A stretch of 19,611 bases of DNA, from assembly GCA_964483025.1 (NCBI GenBank), contig CAYZZT010000010.1, positions 1 through 19,611 of the forward strand. The letters run 5' to 3'. The translations under genes were made by a program, and so were the position numbers. Every line of letters begins with the position of its first letter. Within the stretch, counting starts at the first letter, position 1. Shown piece by piece: positions 1-8,098 of the stretch. Below the pieces are notes generated by a model. The model was not told where the DNA came from. It did not search any database and saw only the letters and a program-made list of their open reading frames with translations. The stretch comes from CAIZIN01 sp964483025 (GTDB taxonomy: Bacteria > Patescibacteriota > Minisyncoccia > Phycocordibacterales > CAIZIN01).

Positions 1-1727
1 ATGCGAAGCCTACCTTAGGGCCATCTATAGATAATGGCTTTTACTATGATTTCGATTTTGGAACTGAAACTCCAAAAGAAGAAGACTTGGTAAAAATTGA
101 AAAAGCAATGAAAAAGCTTCTTCCAACATGGGAAGGTTTTAAACATTTAGAAATTTCTAAAGATGAGGCTGAGAAAATTTTTGAGGGAAATCCATACAAG
201 CTGGAGCTCATAAATGAAATTGCAGAAAAAGGAGAAAAAATTACAGTCTATTATTCAGGAGCTAAAGATTTTGATTTCAGTATTGAAAATCTAAAGACAA
301 GCGACTACAAACTTAAGACTGGTTTCTTTGACCTATGTCGCGGTGGACATGTGGAAAACCCATCTACAGAAATTAAGGCTGATTCATTTAAACTTTCTCG
401 TATTGCTGGGGCATATTGGCGGGGTAATGAAGAGAACAAAATGCTCACACGAATTTATGGATTAGCATATGACACAAAAGAAGATCTGGAAAAATATGAA
501 TGGACTGTGGAAGAAGCAAAAAAACGAGATCACAAAAAACTTGGAAAGGAATTAAAATTATTTACAAGTTCCCCATTAATCGGTGCAGGCCTTCCACTTC
601 TTCAACCAAAAGGCATGGCTATACGAAAAGCAGTTGAAGATTATCTTTGGGAACTACATAAACAAAAAGGTTATGACAGAGTTTGGACTCCACATATTGC
701 TAAGGAAGAACTTTATATAACATCTGGTCATGCTGCTAAATTTGGTGATGAACTTTTCCGTGTGCAAGGTAAAGAGGAGGCTTTCATTATGAAGCCAATG
801 AACTGCCCACATCATATGCAGATTTTTGCAGACAATCAATTCTCATACCGAGATATGCCAGTGCGATATTTCGAACCAGCCACTGTTTACCGAGATGAAA
901 AAACTGGACAGCTTGCTGGGCTTACAAGAGTACGCGCAATCACTCAAGATGATGGACATCTTTTCTGTCGGTCTACTCAAATTAGCGAAGAGGTTTCAAC
1001 TATAGTCGGTATTATTAAAGAATTTTATACAACTGTAGGATTAATGAATGACTACTGGGTACGACTTTCACTTCGTGGTGACGATAAAAGTGTATACCTA
1101 GGAAGTGATGAAGTTTGGGACAAGGCAGAAACTGCACTTGAAGAAGCTGCAAAAGAAAATAATTTAAACTACAAACCAGTAAGAGGTGAGGCAGCTTTTT
1201 ATGGACCAAAATTAGATTTTATGTTTAAGGATGCGCTCGGCCGAGAATGGCAACTTGCAACAATTCAATGTGACTTTAATTTACCTGAGCGCTTTGACCT
1301 TTCATTCACAAATGAGAAAGGTGAAAAGGAAAGACCTGTTGTTATCCACAGAGCTATATCTGGCTCCCTCGAAAGATTTCTTGGAATTATTATTGAACAC
1401 TTTGCTGGAGCATTTCCAACATGGCTCGCACCCATACAAGTGAAAATTATTCCTGTTCGAGAAAACCATATTGAAGAAGCAAAAAAACTTGCCGTATTAC
1501 TTCGAGCAGAAGACATCCGTGTGGAATGTGATATATCAGACGACGGCTTTGGTAAAAAAGTTCGAGCAGGAAAAGTGGACCTGATCCCCTACACAGTGAT
1601 CATTGGAGATAAAGATATTGAGGCTGGTGTGGTAACTCTTGAAAGTAGAGATAAGGGAAAAGTGGGAACAATTACAGTACAAGAATTGGTGGCTTTGCTT
1701 ACTGAAGAAATAAAAGACAGGAAGTAA
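1..1727 (+). CDS. thrS: threonyl-tRNA synthetase, 5'-truncated by window edge
   Basis: Charges tRNA-Thr with threonine in the cytoplasm. The reading frame is open from base 3 to the TAA at 1725-1727 and already encodes LGPSIDNGFYYDFDF at the edge, a conserved stretch of the ThrRS N-terminal editing region. The gene therefore begins outside the window and the TTG at base 87 is not its start. Visible parts in order: rest of the editing domain with DLCRGGHV (about nt 330-355); class II core with motif 1 (GLPLLQPKGMAIRK), motif 2 (RYFEPATVYRDE then LTRVRAITQDDGH) and motif 3 (HRAISGSLERFLGIIIEHF); C-terminal anticodon-binding domain (about nt 1430-1725). The three zinc ligands of the family are present: Cys in MNCPHH, His in DDGHLF, His in VIHRA. 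Length and motifs look normal. A strong intrinsic terminator follows 13 bp after the stop. Identification is secure. Confidence 0.97.
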   Translation, partial: AKPTLGPSIDNGFYYDFDFGTETPKEEDLVKIEKAMKKLLPTWEGFKHLEISKDEAEKIFEGNPYKLELINEIAEKGEKITVYYSGAKDFDFSIENLKTSDYKLKTGFFDLCRGGHVENPSTEIKADSFKLSRIAGAYWRGNEENKMLTRIYGLAYDTKEDLEKYEWTVEEAKKRDHKKLGKELKLFTSSPLIGAGLPLLQPKGMAIRKAVEDYLWELHKQKGYDRVWTPHIAKEELYITSGHAAKFGDELFRVQGKEEAFIMKPMNCPHHMQIFADNQFSYRDMPVRYFEPATVYRDEKTGQLAGLTRVRAITQDDGHLFCRSTQISEEVSTIVGIIKEFYTTVGLMNDYWVRLSLRGDDKSVYLGSDEVWDKAETALEEAAKENNLNYKPVRGEAAFYGPKLDFMFKDALGREWQLATIQCDFNLPERFDLSFTNEKGEKERPVVIHRAISGSLERFLGIIIEHFAGAFPTWLAPIQVKIIPVRENHIEEAKKLAVLLRAEDIRVECDISDDGFGKKVRAGKVDLIPYTVIIGDKDIEAGVVTLESRDKGKVGTITVQELVALLTEEIKDRK

Positions 1728-1739
1728 TAAATAGAATAC

Positions 1740-1776
1740 AAAACGAGCCGGCCCCTTTGGGGCCGGCTCGTTTTTT
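1740..1776 (+). terminator. Intrinsic terminator of thrS (works in both directions)
   Basis: A perfect 16-bp stem (1740-1755 with 1759-1774) closes on a TTT loop; the core is GAGCCGGCCCC and a run of six T ends it. The stem starts with AAAA, so the opposite strand also ends in a T tract and it can serve the convergent surface-protein gene ending at 1836. The core stem is repeated at 5636-5660. Confidence 0.93.
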
Positions 1777-1783
1777 GAATACT

Positions 1784-1806
1784 GGATCCCCGGAGTACCG
1801 AGGATG
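1784..1806. repeat. REP-like palindromic repeat, copy 1
   Basis: The imperfect palindrome ATCC-C-CGG-AGTA-CCG-A-GGAT sits between the thrS terminator and the convergent surface-protein gene. Closely related sequences occur at 5745-5775, 18771-18800 and 18837-18857, and a variant lies inside pheT. It looks like a dispersed extragenic palindromic element. Confidence 0.7.
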
Positions 1807-1835
1807 CTCATAAAATATAGTCGTGGTTACACTCC

Positions 1836-3251
1836 TTATTTTATGGCAATTTTCTTCAACATATTCTCATTCTTGAAATCAAGAATCTTATTCTTTCTTT
1901 CAATCTTTGCACGTTTTGAAACTATCATATATGCGCCTAATGCACTGAACATAAATAGTCCAATTATAAATGCAACAAATTTTGGATTATCACCCACACC
2001 TGTATATGGAACCTGATTCAAGTAAACAGAAGAAAGAGATGCTGGGGTTCCTAAGTTTGGATATGTAAGACCGCTAACAACTACAGTTGGGCAAGAAACT
2101 GATCTAGTTTTTCCATCTGAAGTCACAGTAACGGTTGCATATTTTGTTCCAATAGTATTGAAGACCTTTGAAATAACTGAACTATTTCCGTATAATCCAT
2201 CTGTGCCACTCCATGAATAACGATAATTTCCGTTCCCACCATAAGCATATGCATTCCATACGGCAGTTTGACCCAATGAAAGATTTGCAGAGTTTACTGT
2301 ACAAGAAAGATTAAGATTATCATTATAAGGAGGATTATAATCATCATTTACATACACAGTTCCACAAGAACGTGTAATAGACTGATTACCCGAACGAATT
2401 GTTACATTCCCATATTTTGTTCCAGCTGAACTATAATATACATTAACATCTCTTCCTGTTCTACCTGAAAGTGGAGATGATCCAGACCATTCATAAGAAT
2501 ATGATCCATTTCCTCCGGAAGCATCAGCTCTCCATCGTACAGATTCGTCTACATTAATATTTGAATCGTCGACTGAACATGAACCCGAAAGATTTTGATT
2601 TTGCTCTTCAACATATACAGTCCCACAATCAGCAGATACTGTTTTTCCGCCAGAAGTTACTGTGACATGAGCATTCTTTGATCCAATAGAATTATATGTT
2701 TTTGAAATTTGTCTACCCGAACCTGAAAGTCCATCTGTGCCACTCCATGAATATGAGAATGATCCAGAACCACCCGAAGCATAAGCTCTCCAAGTTACAG
2801 ATTCGTCAACATCAATATTACTTCTATCTGCAGAACAAGACAGAGAAATATTTGGGACAACTGGGGGAATTGGCTCACATGTTGTACAAACTGGTGGAGT
2901 ATAACAATCATAACAATAGTTATCATAATAAGAAGTTCCGCAATCATAACAATAGTTATCATAATAAGAACCTCCACAATCATAACAATAATTGTCATAT
3001 CCACCGTAATAAGAACCGTATCCGGAATCATAATAAGATCCGTATCCAGAGTCATAATAGTTATCATATCCTGAGCCATAATAAGATCCGTAATATGAAG
3101 AATCATATCCTGAACCATAATAACCTGAACCATAATACCCACCATCATAAGCATTTGCTTTAATTGCTGGTGTTGTAAATAAAATCGCCAACACTAGGAA
3201 AAACATAGCGCCAAACGATAAAACACTTAATTTTTTAGTTATTTTTTCCAT
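1836..3251 (-). CDS. Secreted Ig/PKD-like repeat protein with VPYTG sortase-type anchor
   Basis: Predicted cell-surface protein of 471 aa. Residues 1-34 are a signal peptide (KKLS, hydrophobic core, cleavage after KANA). Residues 35-85 are a Tyr/Gly/Ser repeat (GSGY, SYYGS). Residues 85-117 carry three NYCYDC repeats followed by VCTTC, giving eight cysteines in 40 residues. Three similar beta-sandwich domains follow (about 135-214, 221-301, 313-392), each starting with a cysteine strand (LSCS, GSCS, LSCT), containing YSWSGTDGL or a variant, and ending with a Cys near TVYV or TVVV, as in PKD or Ig-like domains. The C-terminus has VPYTG (414-418), a hydrophobic segment (about 424-444) and a basic tail, the layout of a sortase signal, although the tail of about 27 residues is long. 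A sortase lies 51 bp upstream on the same strand. The ATG at 3251 is preceded by a consensus promoter so close that the mRNA should be leaderless. The exact surface role (adhesin, pilus or fibre) cannot be told. Confidence 0.85.
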   Translation of the reverse strand: MEKITKKLSVLSFGAMFFLVLAILFTTPAIKANAYDGGYYGSGYYGSGYDSSYYGSYYGSGYDNYYDSGYGSYYDSGYGSYYGGYDNYCYDCGGSYYDNYCYDCGTSYYDNYCYDCYTPPVCTTCEPIPPVVPNISLSCSADRSNIDVDESVTWRAYASGGSGSFSYSWSGTDGLSGSGRQISKTYNSIGSKNAHVTVTSGGKTVSADCGTVYVEEQNQNLSGSCSVDDSNINVDESVRWRADASGGNGSYSYEWSGSSPLSGRTGRDVNVYYSSAGTKYGNVTIRSGNQSITRSCGTVYVNDDYNPPYNDNLNLSCTVNSANLSLGQTAVWNAYAYGGNGNYRYSWSGTDGLYGNSSVISKVFNTIGTKYATVTVTSDGKTRSVSCPTVVVSGLTYPNLGTPASLSSVYLNQVPYTGVGDNPKFVAFIIGLFMFSALGAYMIVSKRAKIERKNKILDFKNENMLKKIAIK

Positions 3252-3258
3252 ATACTAT

Positions 3259-3287
3259 ATTATACACTATCCAATCTATAATGTCAA
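3259..3287 (-). promoter_or_regulatory. Sigma-70 promoter of the VPYTG surface protein (leaderless)
   Basis: On the minus strand there is a consensus TTGACA (3287-3282), a 17-bp spacer and a consensus TATAAT (3264-3259). Only 7 nt separate the -10 box from the ATG at 3251, so transcription should start at or next to the start codon. It lies between the sortase and its likely substrate, so the substrate can be expressed independently. Confidence 0.88.
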
Positions 3288-3302
3288 CTATTTGATAATT
3301 TT

Positions 3303-3971
3303 CTACTTGATTGTGTCAAAATAGGCCTCAACCACGTATCTTTCTGACTTTTGCCCAAAAGTGTTGCATGTTGAGAGTGTGAGCATTCGATCTTTCCTAT
3401 CAAAAGTGACTAAAACATCTTTATCTGTAGCTAATTTCACCGAAGATACCTTGTAAACATAAATCTTCCCATCTTCCCCACTCACCTCTATGACGTCGCC
3501 CGAAGATAAAGATTTCAAATTATTAAAAGCTTTGTATGCCTGATTTTGTACAACCTTAATTCCCGTGCTATGTGCAAAGAGAAACATATTGCTCGCCAAA
3601 AGATTTCCTGAACCCGGATAATGCACGGCGCCTTTTTTTAAATATTCATCCAACACATCCACATTATCACTTTGCGGATTTGAAATAGATACATCCACAC
3701 CAATTTTAAAAATCTTAATATGAGTAGGCAAAACTACTTCCGAGACAACGTTTTCATTATTTTTTACAGAATTTTCTTTGCCAGAAAATATATTTGGGCC
3801 AAATTCAAGCTCGGTCGGCACAGCATTCAAAGAAAATAATATAATTAATAGCAAAATTAATATACCAAAGAATACAAAAATAAGTTCTTTTTTGTGTGTC
3901 TTCCACAATGGCTTCTTTTCTAGAGAATTTAACATTATTTCAATTGTACTCACGTTTTCAAAGTTGGTCAA
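3303..3971 (-). CDS. Sortase transpeptidase (class D/E-like)
   Basis: Membrane-anchored cysteine transpeptidase that cleaves an LPxTG-like signal and attaches the surface protein to an acceptor. The 222-aa frame has a basic N-terminus, one membrane segment (about residues 29-48, ELIFVFFGILILLLIILFSL) and a C-terminal sortase fold. Catalytic residues are visible: His in NMFLFAHSTG, Cys in the TLSTC motif, Arg in KSERYVV. HYPGSG before the His is also typical. The adjacent VPYTG protein is the obvious substrate. The start is uncertain: the longest frame begins with TTG (3971), in-frame GTG (3953) and ATG (3935) follow, and none has a convincing ribosome-binding site. The frame stays open about 60 nt further upstream through a hairpin repeat but offers no better start. 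Family assignment is strong; the class is a guess. Confidence 0.92.
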   Translation of the reverse strand: MTNFENVSTIEIMLNSLEKKPLWKTHKKELIFVFFGILILLLIILFSLNAVPTELEFGPNIFSGKENSVKNNENVVSEVVLPTHIKIFKIGVDVSISNPQSDNVDVLDEYLKKGAVHYPGSGNLLASNMFLFAHSTGIKVVQNQAYKAFNNLKSLSSGDVIEVSGEDGKIYVYKVSSVKLATDKDVLVTFDRKDRMLTLSTCNTFGQKSERYVVEAYFDTIK

Positions 3972-3975
3972 TAAT

Positions 3976-4143
3976 ATGAAGCTTCTCGCAGCAAGCTGTC
4001 GAGAAGCTTCATTTTGAGACCCTCTCGGTTCTCAACGACTTCGTCTGCTCTCCTCCACGGGGAAAACTAGAGTTTTCCCCGACCCCCTTTCCTTACCCTG
4101 AATTTATTTTCGCGGCTCTGATACGAAAATGAATTCAGGGTAA
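3976..4143. repeat. Cluster of three strong inverted repeats between divergent genes
   Basis: No gene is seen in 3972-4182. It holds three separate hairpins. The first is 3976-4012: a 13-bp arm ATGAAGCTTCTCG, an inner CAGC/GCTG pair and one bulged T. The second is 4058-4081: 11-bp arms CGGGGAAAACT with a 2-nt spacer. The third is 4093-4143: 12 bp (TTACCCTGAATT), one mismatch, then 7 bp, loop 4113-4123. The part between the first and last is clearly richer in G+C than the surroundings. The last arm ends 4 bp before the -35 box of the CARDB gene. It looks like a composite dispersed repeat or a structured regulatory element; neither can be proven from this copy alone. Confidence 0.7.
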
Positions 4144-4147
4144 TTTA

Positions 4148-4175
4148 TTGACAAAATAACTAAAAGTTGTAGAAT
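4148..4175 (+). promoter_or_regulatory. Sigma-70 promoter of the CARDB protein (leaderless)
   Basis: TTGACA at 4148-4153, a 16-bp spacer and TAGAAT at 4170-4175. The ATG at 4183 is 7 nt beyond the -10 box and no Shine-Dalgarno sequence fits between, so the transcript should be leaderless. Confidence 0.8.
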
Positions 4176-4182
4176 AGAAAAT

Positions 4183-5595
4183 ATGAAGAAAAATATACCT
4201 AACCCAATACTAAGAGGTGCACTTATCGCAGGAATGCTTATTCTTGTTGTATTTGCATTAATTGGAATCACAAAAATCGTGCCAAAGGCTATAAATTCGA
4301 TTGGCTCAGCTTTTTCAAGCATTAGCTCTTCCCTATTTTCACCAAAACAAACTATTATACTCTCACTTTCAAATAATTCAGTGAAATCAGGAGAAGAAGT
4401 AAATATTTCTTTTGAACATAAAAATAAAAGTACAGCTGGGATTTATGAATTTAAATTTGATTGTTCCAATAGAGACCTTTCAATGATTTTGATGGATGGT
4501 ACGAACCAAACAAATATGCCCTGCACCGCCACAAGTACATTAAATTCAAATCCTTTCAAAATAATTCCTCAATTAAGAGATCAAAATTCTTTTGTAGATT
4601 CCTATATCTATGTATCTTTTTATGATACAGAAAAAAATATAAAAGAAGCTATTGGAAGGACAGTACTTACAGTACAAAATGGAACAATGCGAAGTGGGGG
4701 CGTTACAGTTGCAACAACATCAATAGCAACAACTACTTCGGTTATAAAAAAACCAACAACAAACCAAAAATTAGTAAATAATAATATAATCAAAAAATCA
4801 GACTTACGTATTACTGCAAAAGATACAGGTATTGTTGTAAATAATATTTTTATTCCAAAAACAACTTTTACATCTTATGAGACTGCCTCTGTGCGATTTG
4901 ATATTAGCAATGTCGGTAATATTCCTACAGGGGTTTGGCAATTTACAGCTCTCCTTCCAACAATCCCAAGTCAAGTATTTCCATCAGGAAATCAGCCTTC
5001 ACTTCTTCCGGGAGAAACTATTGAATACACACTCTCAATGAGAAATCTTGCTGTGACTGGAAATAATACGGTATTAATAAATGTAGATCCTTCACAAACA
5101 GTATCTGAACTTTCAGAAGTAAATAATGTAGCTGTTATGACACTTGTGAATTCAGGTGTAGGATACAGTACTGGTTTAATCTTGCCAAACAATTACAATA
5201 ATTATAACTATAATTACTACAATAATTCAGACTTAATGTTGCGAATTATTTCAAAAGGCTATATTGATAGAAACAATGGGAGATATTACACAGCTAGTTC
5301 TGTTTCAGAAAATAATCGCGTGGCTGTACGTTTTGAAATTGAAAATATAGGCAGAGGTGAAACTGGACCATTTATTTTCACAGCGGATCTTTCTGGCTAT
5401 TCAGAAGACCGATACACATCCCCTGTTCAAACAACTTTTTACCCCGGAGAAAAAAGACAATACACTGTTGATTTTAATTCTGGAGTAGCTGACATTGGAA
5501 CAAACACAGTCACAATTCGCCTTGATACAAATAATAATGTAAACGAGACAAATGAGGATAACAATAAGTTGAGTGAGGAGATAAGAGTGTACTAA
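4183..5595 (+). CDS. Membrane-anchored protein with two CARDB-type domains
   Basis: Predicted extracytoplasmic protein of 470 aa. A short basic N-terminus and one hydrophobic segment (about 11-33, ALIAGMLILVVFALIGI) act as an uncleaved anchor or signal. Residues 55-165 form a beta-rich region with two Cys. A Thr/Ser/Lys/Asn linker follows (about 170-205). Two CARDB-like Ig domains come next (about 206-321 and 349-469). Each starts SDL, carries the ISNVGN or IENIGR turn, a LLPGET or FYPGEK strand, and ends in the hallmark acidic Asn turn (VDPSQTVSELSEVNN; LDTNNNVNETNEDNN). An Asn/Tyr-rich linker separates them. CARDB domains bind cell-surface ligands or mediate adhesion in secreted bacterial proteins. 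The gene is divergent from the sortase pair and ends in its own terminator. It has no VPYTG-type signal, so it is probably anchored by its N-terminus. Specific function unknown. Confidence 0.85.
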   Translation: MKKNIPNPILRGALIAGMLILVVFALIGITKIVPKAINSIGSAFSSISSSLFSPKQTIILSLSNNSVKSGEEVNISFEHKNKSTAGIYEFKFDCSNRDLSMILMDGTNQTNMPCTATSTLNSNPFKIIPQLRDQNSFVDSYIYVSFYDTEKNIKEAIGRTVLTVQNGTMRSGGVTVATTSIATTTSVIKKPTTNQKLVNNNIIKKSDLRITAKDTGIVVNNIFIPKTTFTSYETASVRFDISNVGNIPTGVWQFTALLPTIPSQVFPSGNQPSLLPGETIEYTLSMRNLAVTGNNTVLINVDPSQTVSELSEVNNVAVMTLVNSGVGYSTGLILPNNYNNYNYNYYNNSDLMLRIISKGYIDRNNGRYYTASSVSENNRVAVRFEIENIGRGETGPFIFTADLSGYSEDRYTSPVQTTFYPGEKRQYTVDFNSGVADIGTNTVTIRLDTNNNVNETNEDNNKLSEEIRVY

Positions 5596-5630
5596 ATTAG
5601 TTTGTAGTGAGTAGGTTGTAGTGAGTAGTG
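5596..5630. repeat. GTAGTGAGTAG-type short dispersed repeat
   Basis: After the CARDB stop comes a degenerate tandem of TAGTTTGTAGT and GTAGTGAGTAG. About 27 of 31 bases match a stretch inside pheT (17092-17122), so this is a dispersed repeat rather than random sequence. Confidence 0.6.
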
Positions 5631-5635
5631 AAAAT

Positions 5636-5665
5636 GAGCCGGCCCCGAAGGGGCCGGCTCTTTTT
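5636..5665 (+). terminator. Intrinsic terminator of the CARDB gene
   Basis: A perfect 11-bp stem GAGCCGGCCCC (5636-5646 with 5650-5660), GAA loop and five T. The stem is identical to the core of the thrS terminator at 1740-1776; only the loop differs. Confidence 0.92.
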
Positions 5666-5778
5666 GAATTTGTTTAATTTTTAGAATTTAATTCTTTTGG
5701 ATTTGTTTCGGATTTCGTGCTTCGAATTTCGGATTTGGGTTGAACTTGGATCCCCGGGAGTACCCGAGGATGACAAAA
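5666..5778. repeat. Intergenic repeat stretch with REP-like palindrome, copy 2
   Basis: No gene. The left part is AT-rich with three GGATTT units (5698-5736). The right part (5745-5775) is the clearest copy of the palindrome: ATCC-C-CGGG-AGTA-CCCG-A-GGAT flanked by CTTG and GACA. It ends 4 bp before the gyrB stop codon. Confidence 0.7.
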
Positions 5779-7878
5779 CTACACATCCAGGTTTGCAAGT
5801 TTTGCATTCGACTGTATAAACGACTTTCTAGCTGGCACATCCGTACCCATAAGCATATCAAATACAATATTTGCGTCTGCAGCATCATCGACAGTTACTT
5901 GTTTCAAAATTCGTCGAGCAGGATCCATTGTTGTTTCCCAAAGTTCTTCAGCATTCATTTCTCCGAGACCTTTGTATCGTTGAACATGAATCTTTGAAGC
6001 TTTAACTTTTGAATTTCTTCCCGTGCCTTCATTTTCTTCTTCAATTTCAGCTTCGGTTTCAGACTCTTCAGCTATCTGCTCCCCATCTTCCACAGGTTCA
6101 ATTTCTTCAGGATTCAAACCCTCTTTTTCTAAATATTTATTTTTATCCTCATCATTATAAAAATACGAAACTTCTTTTCCTTTTTTAATTTTGTATAAAG
6201 GTGACTGAGCAATATAAATATGTCCAAGATCAACAAGCGGACGGAAATATCTAAAGAACAATGTAAGAAGAAGCGTACGAATGTGCGCCCCATCCACATC
6301 GGCATCAGTTGCGATAATTACTTTATGATATCTTAATTTACTAATATCAAATGTATCTCCAATAGCCGCGCCTAGTGCAACTACAAGATTTTTTACCTGT
6401 TCAGATGCAAGCATTTTATCAAGTCGCGCTCTTTCAACATTCAAAATCTTTCCTCGAAGTGGAAGTATAGCTTGAATACGTCTGTCGCGCCCTGTCTTTG
6501 CTGTACCTCCAGCGGAATCTCCCTCCACAATGAATAGTTCAGATTCCGAAGCGTCTTTTGTTTGACAGTCTGCAAGCTTGCCCGGCAAAGTCATTCCTTC
6601 AAGAGCTCCTTTTCTTAGCACTGAGTCTTTCGCTGCCTTGGCTGCCTTTCTGGCTCGAAGAGCAAGGATAGATTTGTTTACAATTGATTTTGCATCATCT
6701 GGGTGTTCTTCCAAAAACATTGAGAAAGCATCACCAAAAACAGAAGCCACTGCACCCTGTGCCTCTGTGGATCCAAGTTTTGCTTTTGTCTGCCCCTCAA
6801 ATTGAATTTCGCGAAGCTTCACAGAAACCACAGCGGTCAAACCTTCAAGCACGTCATCGCCAGTAAAGTTGTCATCGGCTTCTTTTATAATATTTGTTTT
6901 TCGGGCGTAAGTATTTACTATTCGAGTAAGTGCAGTTTTAAATCCTGTAAGATGTGTTCCTCCTTCTGGTGTGTGAATATTGTTTGCAAAACACATTATG
7001 TTGGATGAAATATCATCTACATATTGTAAAGAAATTTCTACAGACTCCACTCCTTCTGCCCCCTTCTCTACATAAAAAACATTTGAGTGAATTGGCTTTT
7101 GAAGTTGATTATAAAATTTAACAAGAGAAAGCAAACCTCCTTCAAAATAAAATGTTTGTGATGGAACTTCAAGTCCCAAATCTTTCATGTAAAACACATC
7201 TGCAAGATCAATCTTTTCTTTATAATTCATTGCATCAATAACAGTAATGCGAAGCCCTTTCACAAGATATGCCTGCTGTCGCATATGACCAACTATTCGA
7301 CTAAATTCAAAACTTTGTTTACCAAAAATTTCTTCATCTGGCTGAAACATTACAATGGTTCCATGCTCATCTGTTTTATCAATTTTCTTAACTGATGCTT
7401 TTTTCTTTCCACGAGAATATTCCTGCATGTACACGCCTTTGTCTTTATGAACCAAAACCTGAGTATAACTTGAAAGCGCATTCACAACAGATGCACCCAC
7501 GCCGTGAAGACCTCCAGAAACTTTATATCCTCCTTCACCTCCAAATTTACCTCCCGCGTGAAGTGTGGTCATAATGGTTTCAAGTGCAGAAACTTTTGTC
7601 TTTGCATGAATATCAACAGGAATACCTCGTCCGTTATCTACCACCCGAATATGATTATCGGGAAGAAATGCAACTTCGATATGATTACAAAAACCACCCA
7701 TCGCTTCATCGCGTGAGTTGTCGAAAATTTCTGTAATAAGGTGGTGAAAACCATCTGGACCAGTTGTACCTATATACATTCCGGGGCGCTTTCGCACCGG
7801 CTCAAGCCCTTCTAGGACCTGAATAGCATCTGCTCCATAAGTATCCTTCTTCTCTTTTTTAACTTCGTTTTTAGCCAT
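5779..7878 (-). CDS. gyrB: DNA gyrase subunit B
   Basis: ATPase subunit of the type IIA topoisomerase that introduces negative supercoils; partner GyrA is not in the window. The 699-aa protein has the full order of domains. The GHKL ATPase has ITEIFDNSRDEA (Glu50, Asn54), DNGRGIPV (81-88), GGLHGVGASVVNALS (122-136) and the QTKAKLG lysine loop (363-369). The TOPRIM domain has EGDSAGG (452-458) and DADVDG (525-530). The GyrB tail has QRYKGLGEMNAEELWETTMDP. At about 590-625 there is a Glu-rich insertion (EEIEPVEDGEQIAEESETEA) before the tail, which makes it longer than the usual 630-650 aa. GyrB is favoured over ParE by overall sequence and the single copy here. The ATG at 7878 follows an extended -10 box by 12 nt. 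Confidence 0.95.
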   Translation of the reverse strand: MAKNEVKKEKKDTYGADAIQVLEGLEPVRKRPGMYIGTTGPDGFHHLITEIFDNSRDEAMGGFCNHIEVAFLPDNHIRVVDNGRGIPVDIHAKTKVSALETIMTTLHAGGKFGGEGGYKVSGGLHGVGASVVNALSSYTQVLVHKDKGVYMQEYSRGKKKASVKKIDKTDEHGTIVMFQPDEEIFGKQSFEFSRIVGHMRQQAYLVKGLRITVIDAMNYKEKIDLADVFYMKDLGLEVPSQTFYFEGGLLSLVKFYNQLQKPIHSNVFYVEKGAEGVESVEISLQYVDDISSNIMCFANNIHTPEGGTHLTGFKTALTRIVNTYARKTNIIKEADDNFTGDDVLEGLTAVVSVKLREIQFEGQTKAKLGSTEAQGAVASVFGDAFSMFLEEHPDDAKSIVNKSILALRARKAAKAAKDSVLRKGALEGMTLPGKLADCQTKDASESELFIVEGDSAGGTAKTGRDRRIQAILPLRGKILNVERARLDKMLASEQVKNLVVALGAAIGDTFDISKLRYHKVIIATDADVDGAHIRTLLLTLFFRYFRPLVDLGHIYIAQSPLYKIKKGKEVSYFYNDEDKNKYLEKEGLNPEEIEPVEDGEQIAEESETEAEIEEENEGTGRNSKVKASKIHVQRYKGLGEMNAEELWETTMDPARRILKQVTVDDAADANIVFDMLMGTDVPARKSFIQSNAKLANLDV

Positions 7879-7890
7879 AATATGTAAGGT

Positions 7891-7899
7891 ATTATATCA
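7891..7899 (-). promoter_or_regulatory. Extended -10 promoter of gyrB
   Basis: The minus strand reads TGATATAAT, a perfect extended -10 (TGnTATAAT), 12 nt before the gyrB ATG. No good -35 is seen. The 5' leader would be about 5 nt with no Shine-Dalgarno sequence. Confidence 0.7.
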
Positions 7900-8003
7900 A
7901 ATTTTGATGCAAAATTCCTATTGACAACACACCTAATTGTGACATATTTTGGATATTTATGAGTAATTTAGCCATAATTTGAGAGATATATTCATATACA
8001 AAA

Positions 8004-8045
8004 AATTATACACAAAAATGACGACTATCGCTTTTGTGTATAATT
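8004..8045 (-). terminator. 14-bp perfect hairpin after the first 335-aa gene, likely terminator
   Basis: Arms AATTATACACAAAA (8004-8017) and TTTTGTGTATAATT (8032-8045) match perfectly around a 14-nt loop. Read on the minus strand it lies 53 bp after the stop at 8099 and is followed by TTTTG, so it can end transcription before gyrB. It begins 1 bp outside the 1,075-bp duplication, so the other copy lacks it. Confidence 0.65.
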
Positions 8046-8098
8046 CAAAAAGAAAAAATAAAATACAACCCCCAAGCTACCAGACTTCAAGTGCCAAT

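Noticed and set aside
87..89. TTG as the start of thrS
   Set aside because: The frame is open to the window edge with conserved ThrRS sequence before it; the gene is truncated by the window.
2696..3163. Plus-strand His/Asn-rich frame
   Set aside because: Antisense of the Tyr/Gly repeat region of the VPYTG protein; low complexity and no start signal.
5688..5888. Minus-strand frame covering the gyrB 3' end and the gap after it
   Set aside because: Its downstream half reads repeat DNA and its upstream half is an alternative frame of gyrB.
7892..7975. 27-codon minus-strand frame starting ATGGCTAAA just upstream of gyrB
   Set aside because: It resembles a leader peptide and echoes the gyrB start, but it overlaps the gyrB -10 box, has no firm signal and is short enough to be chance.
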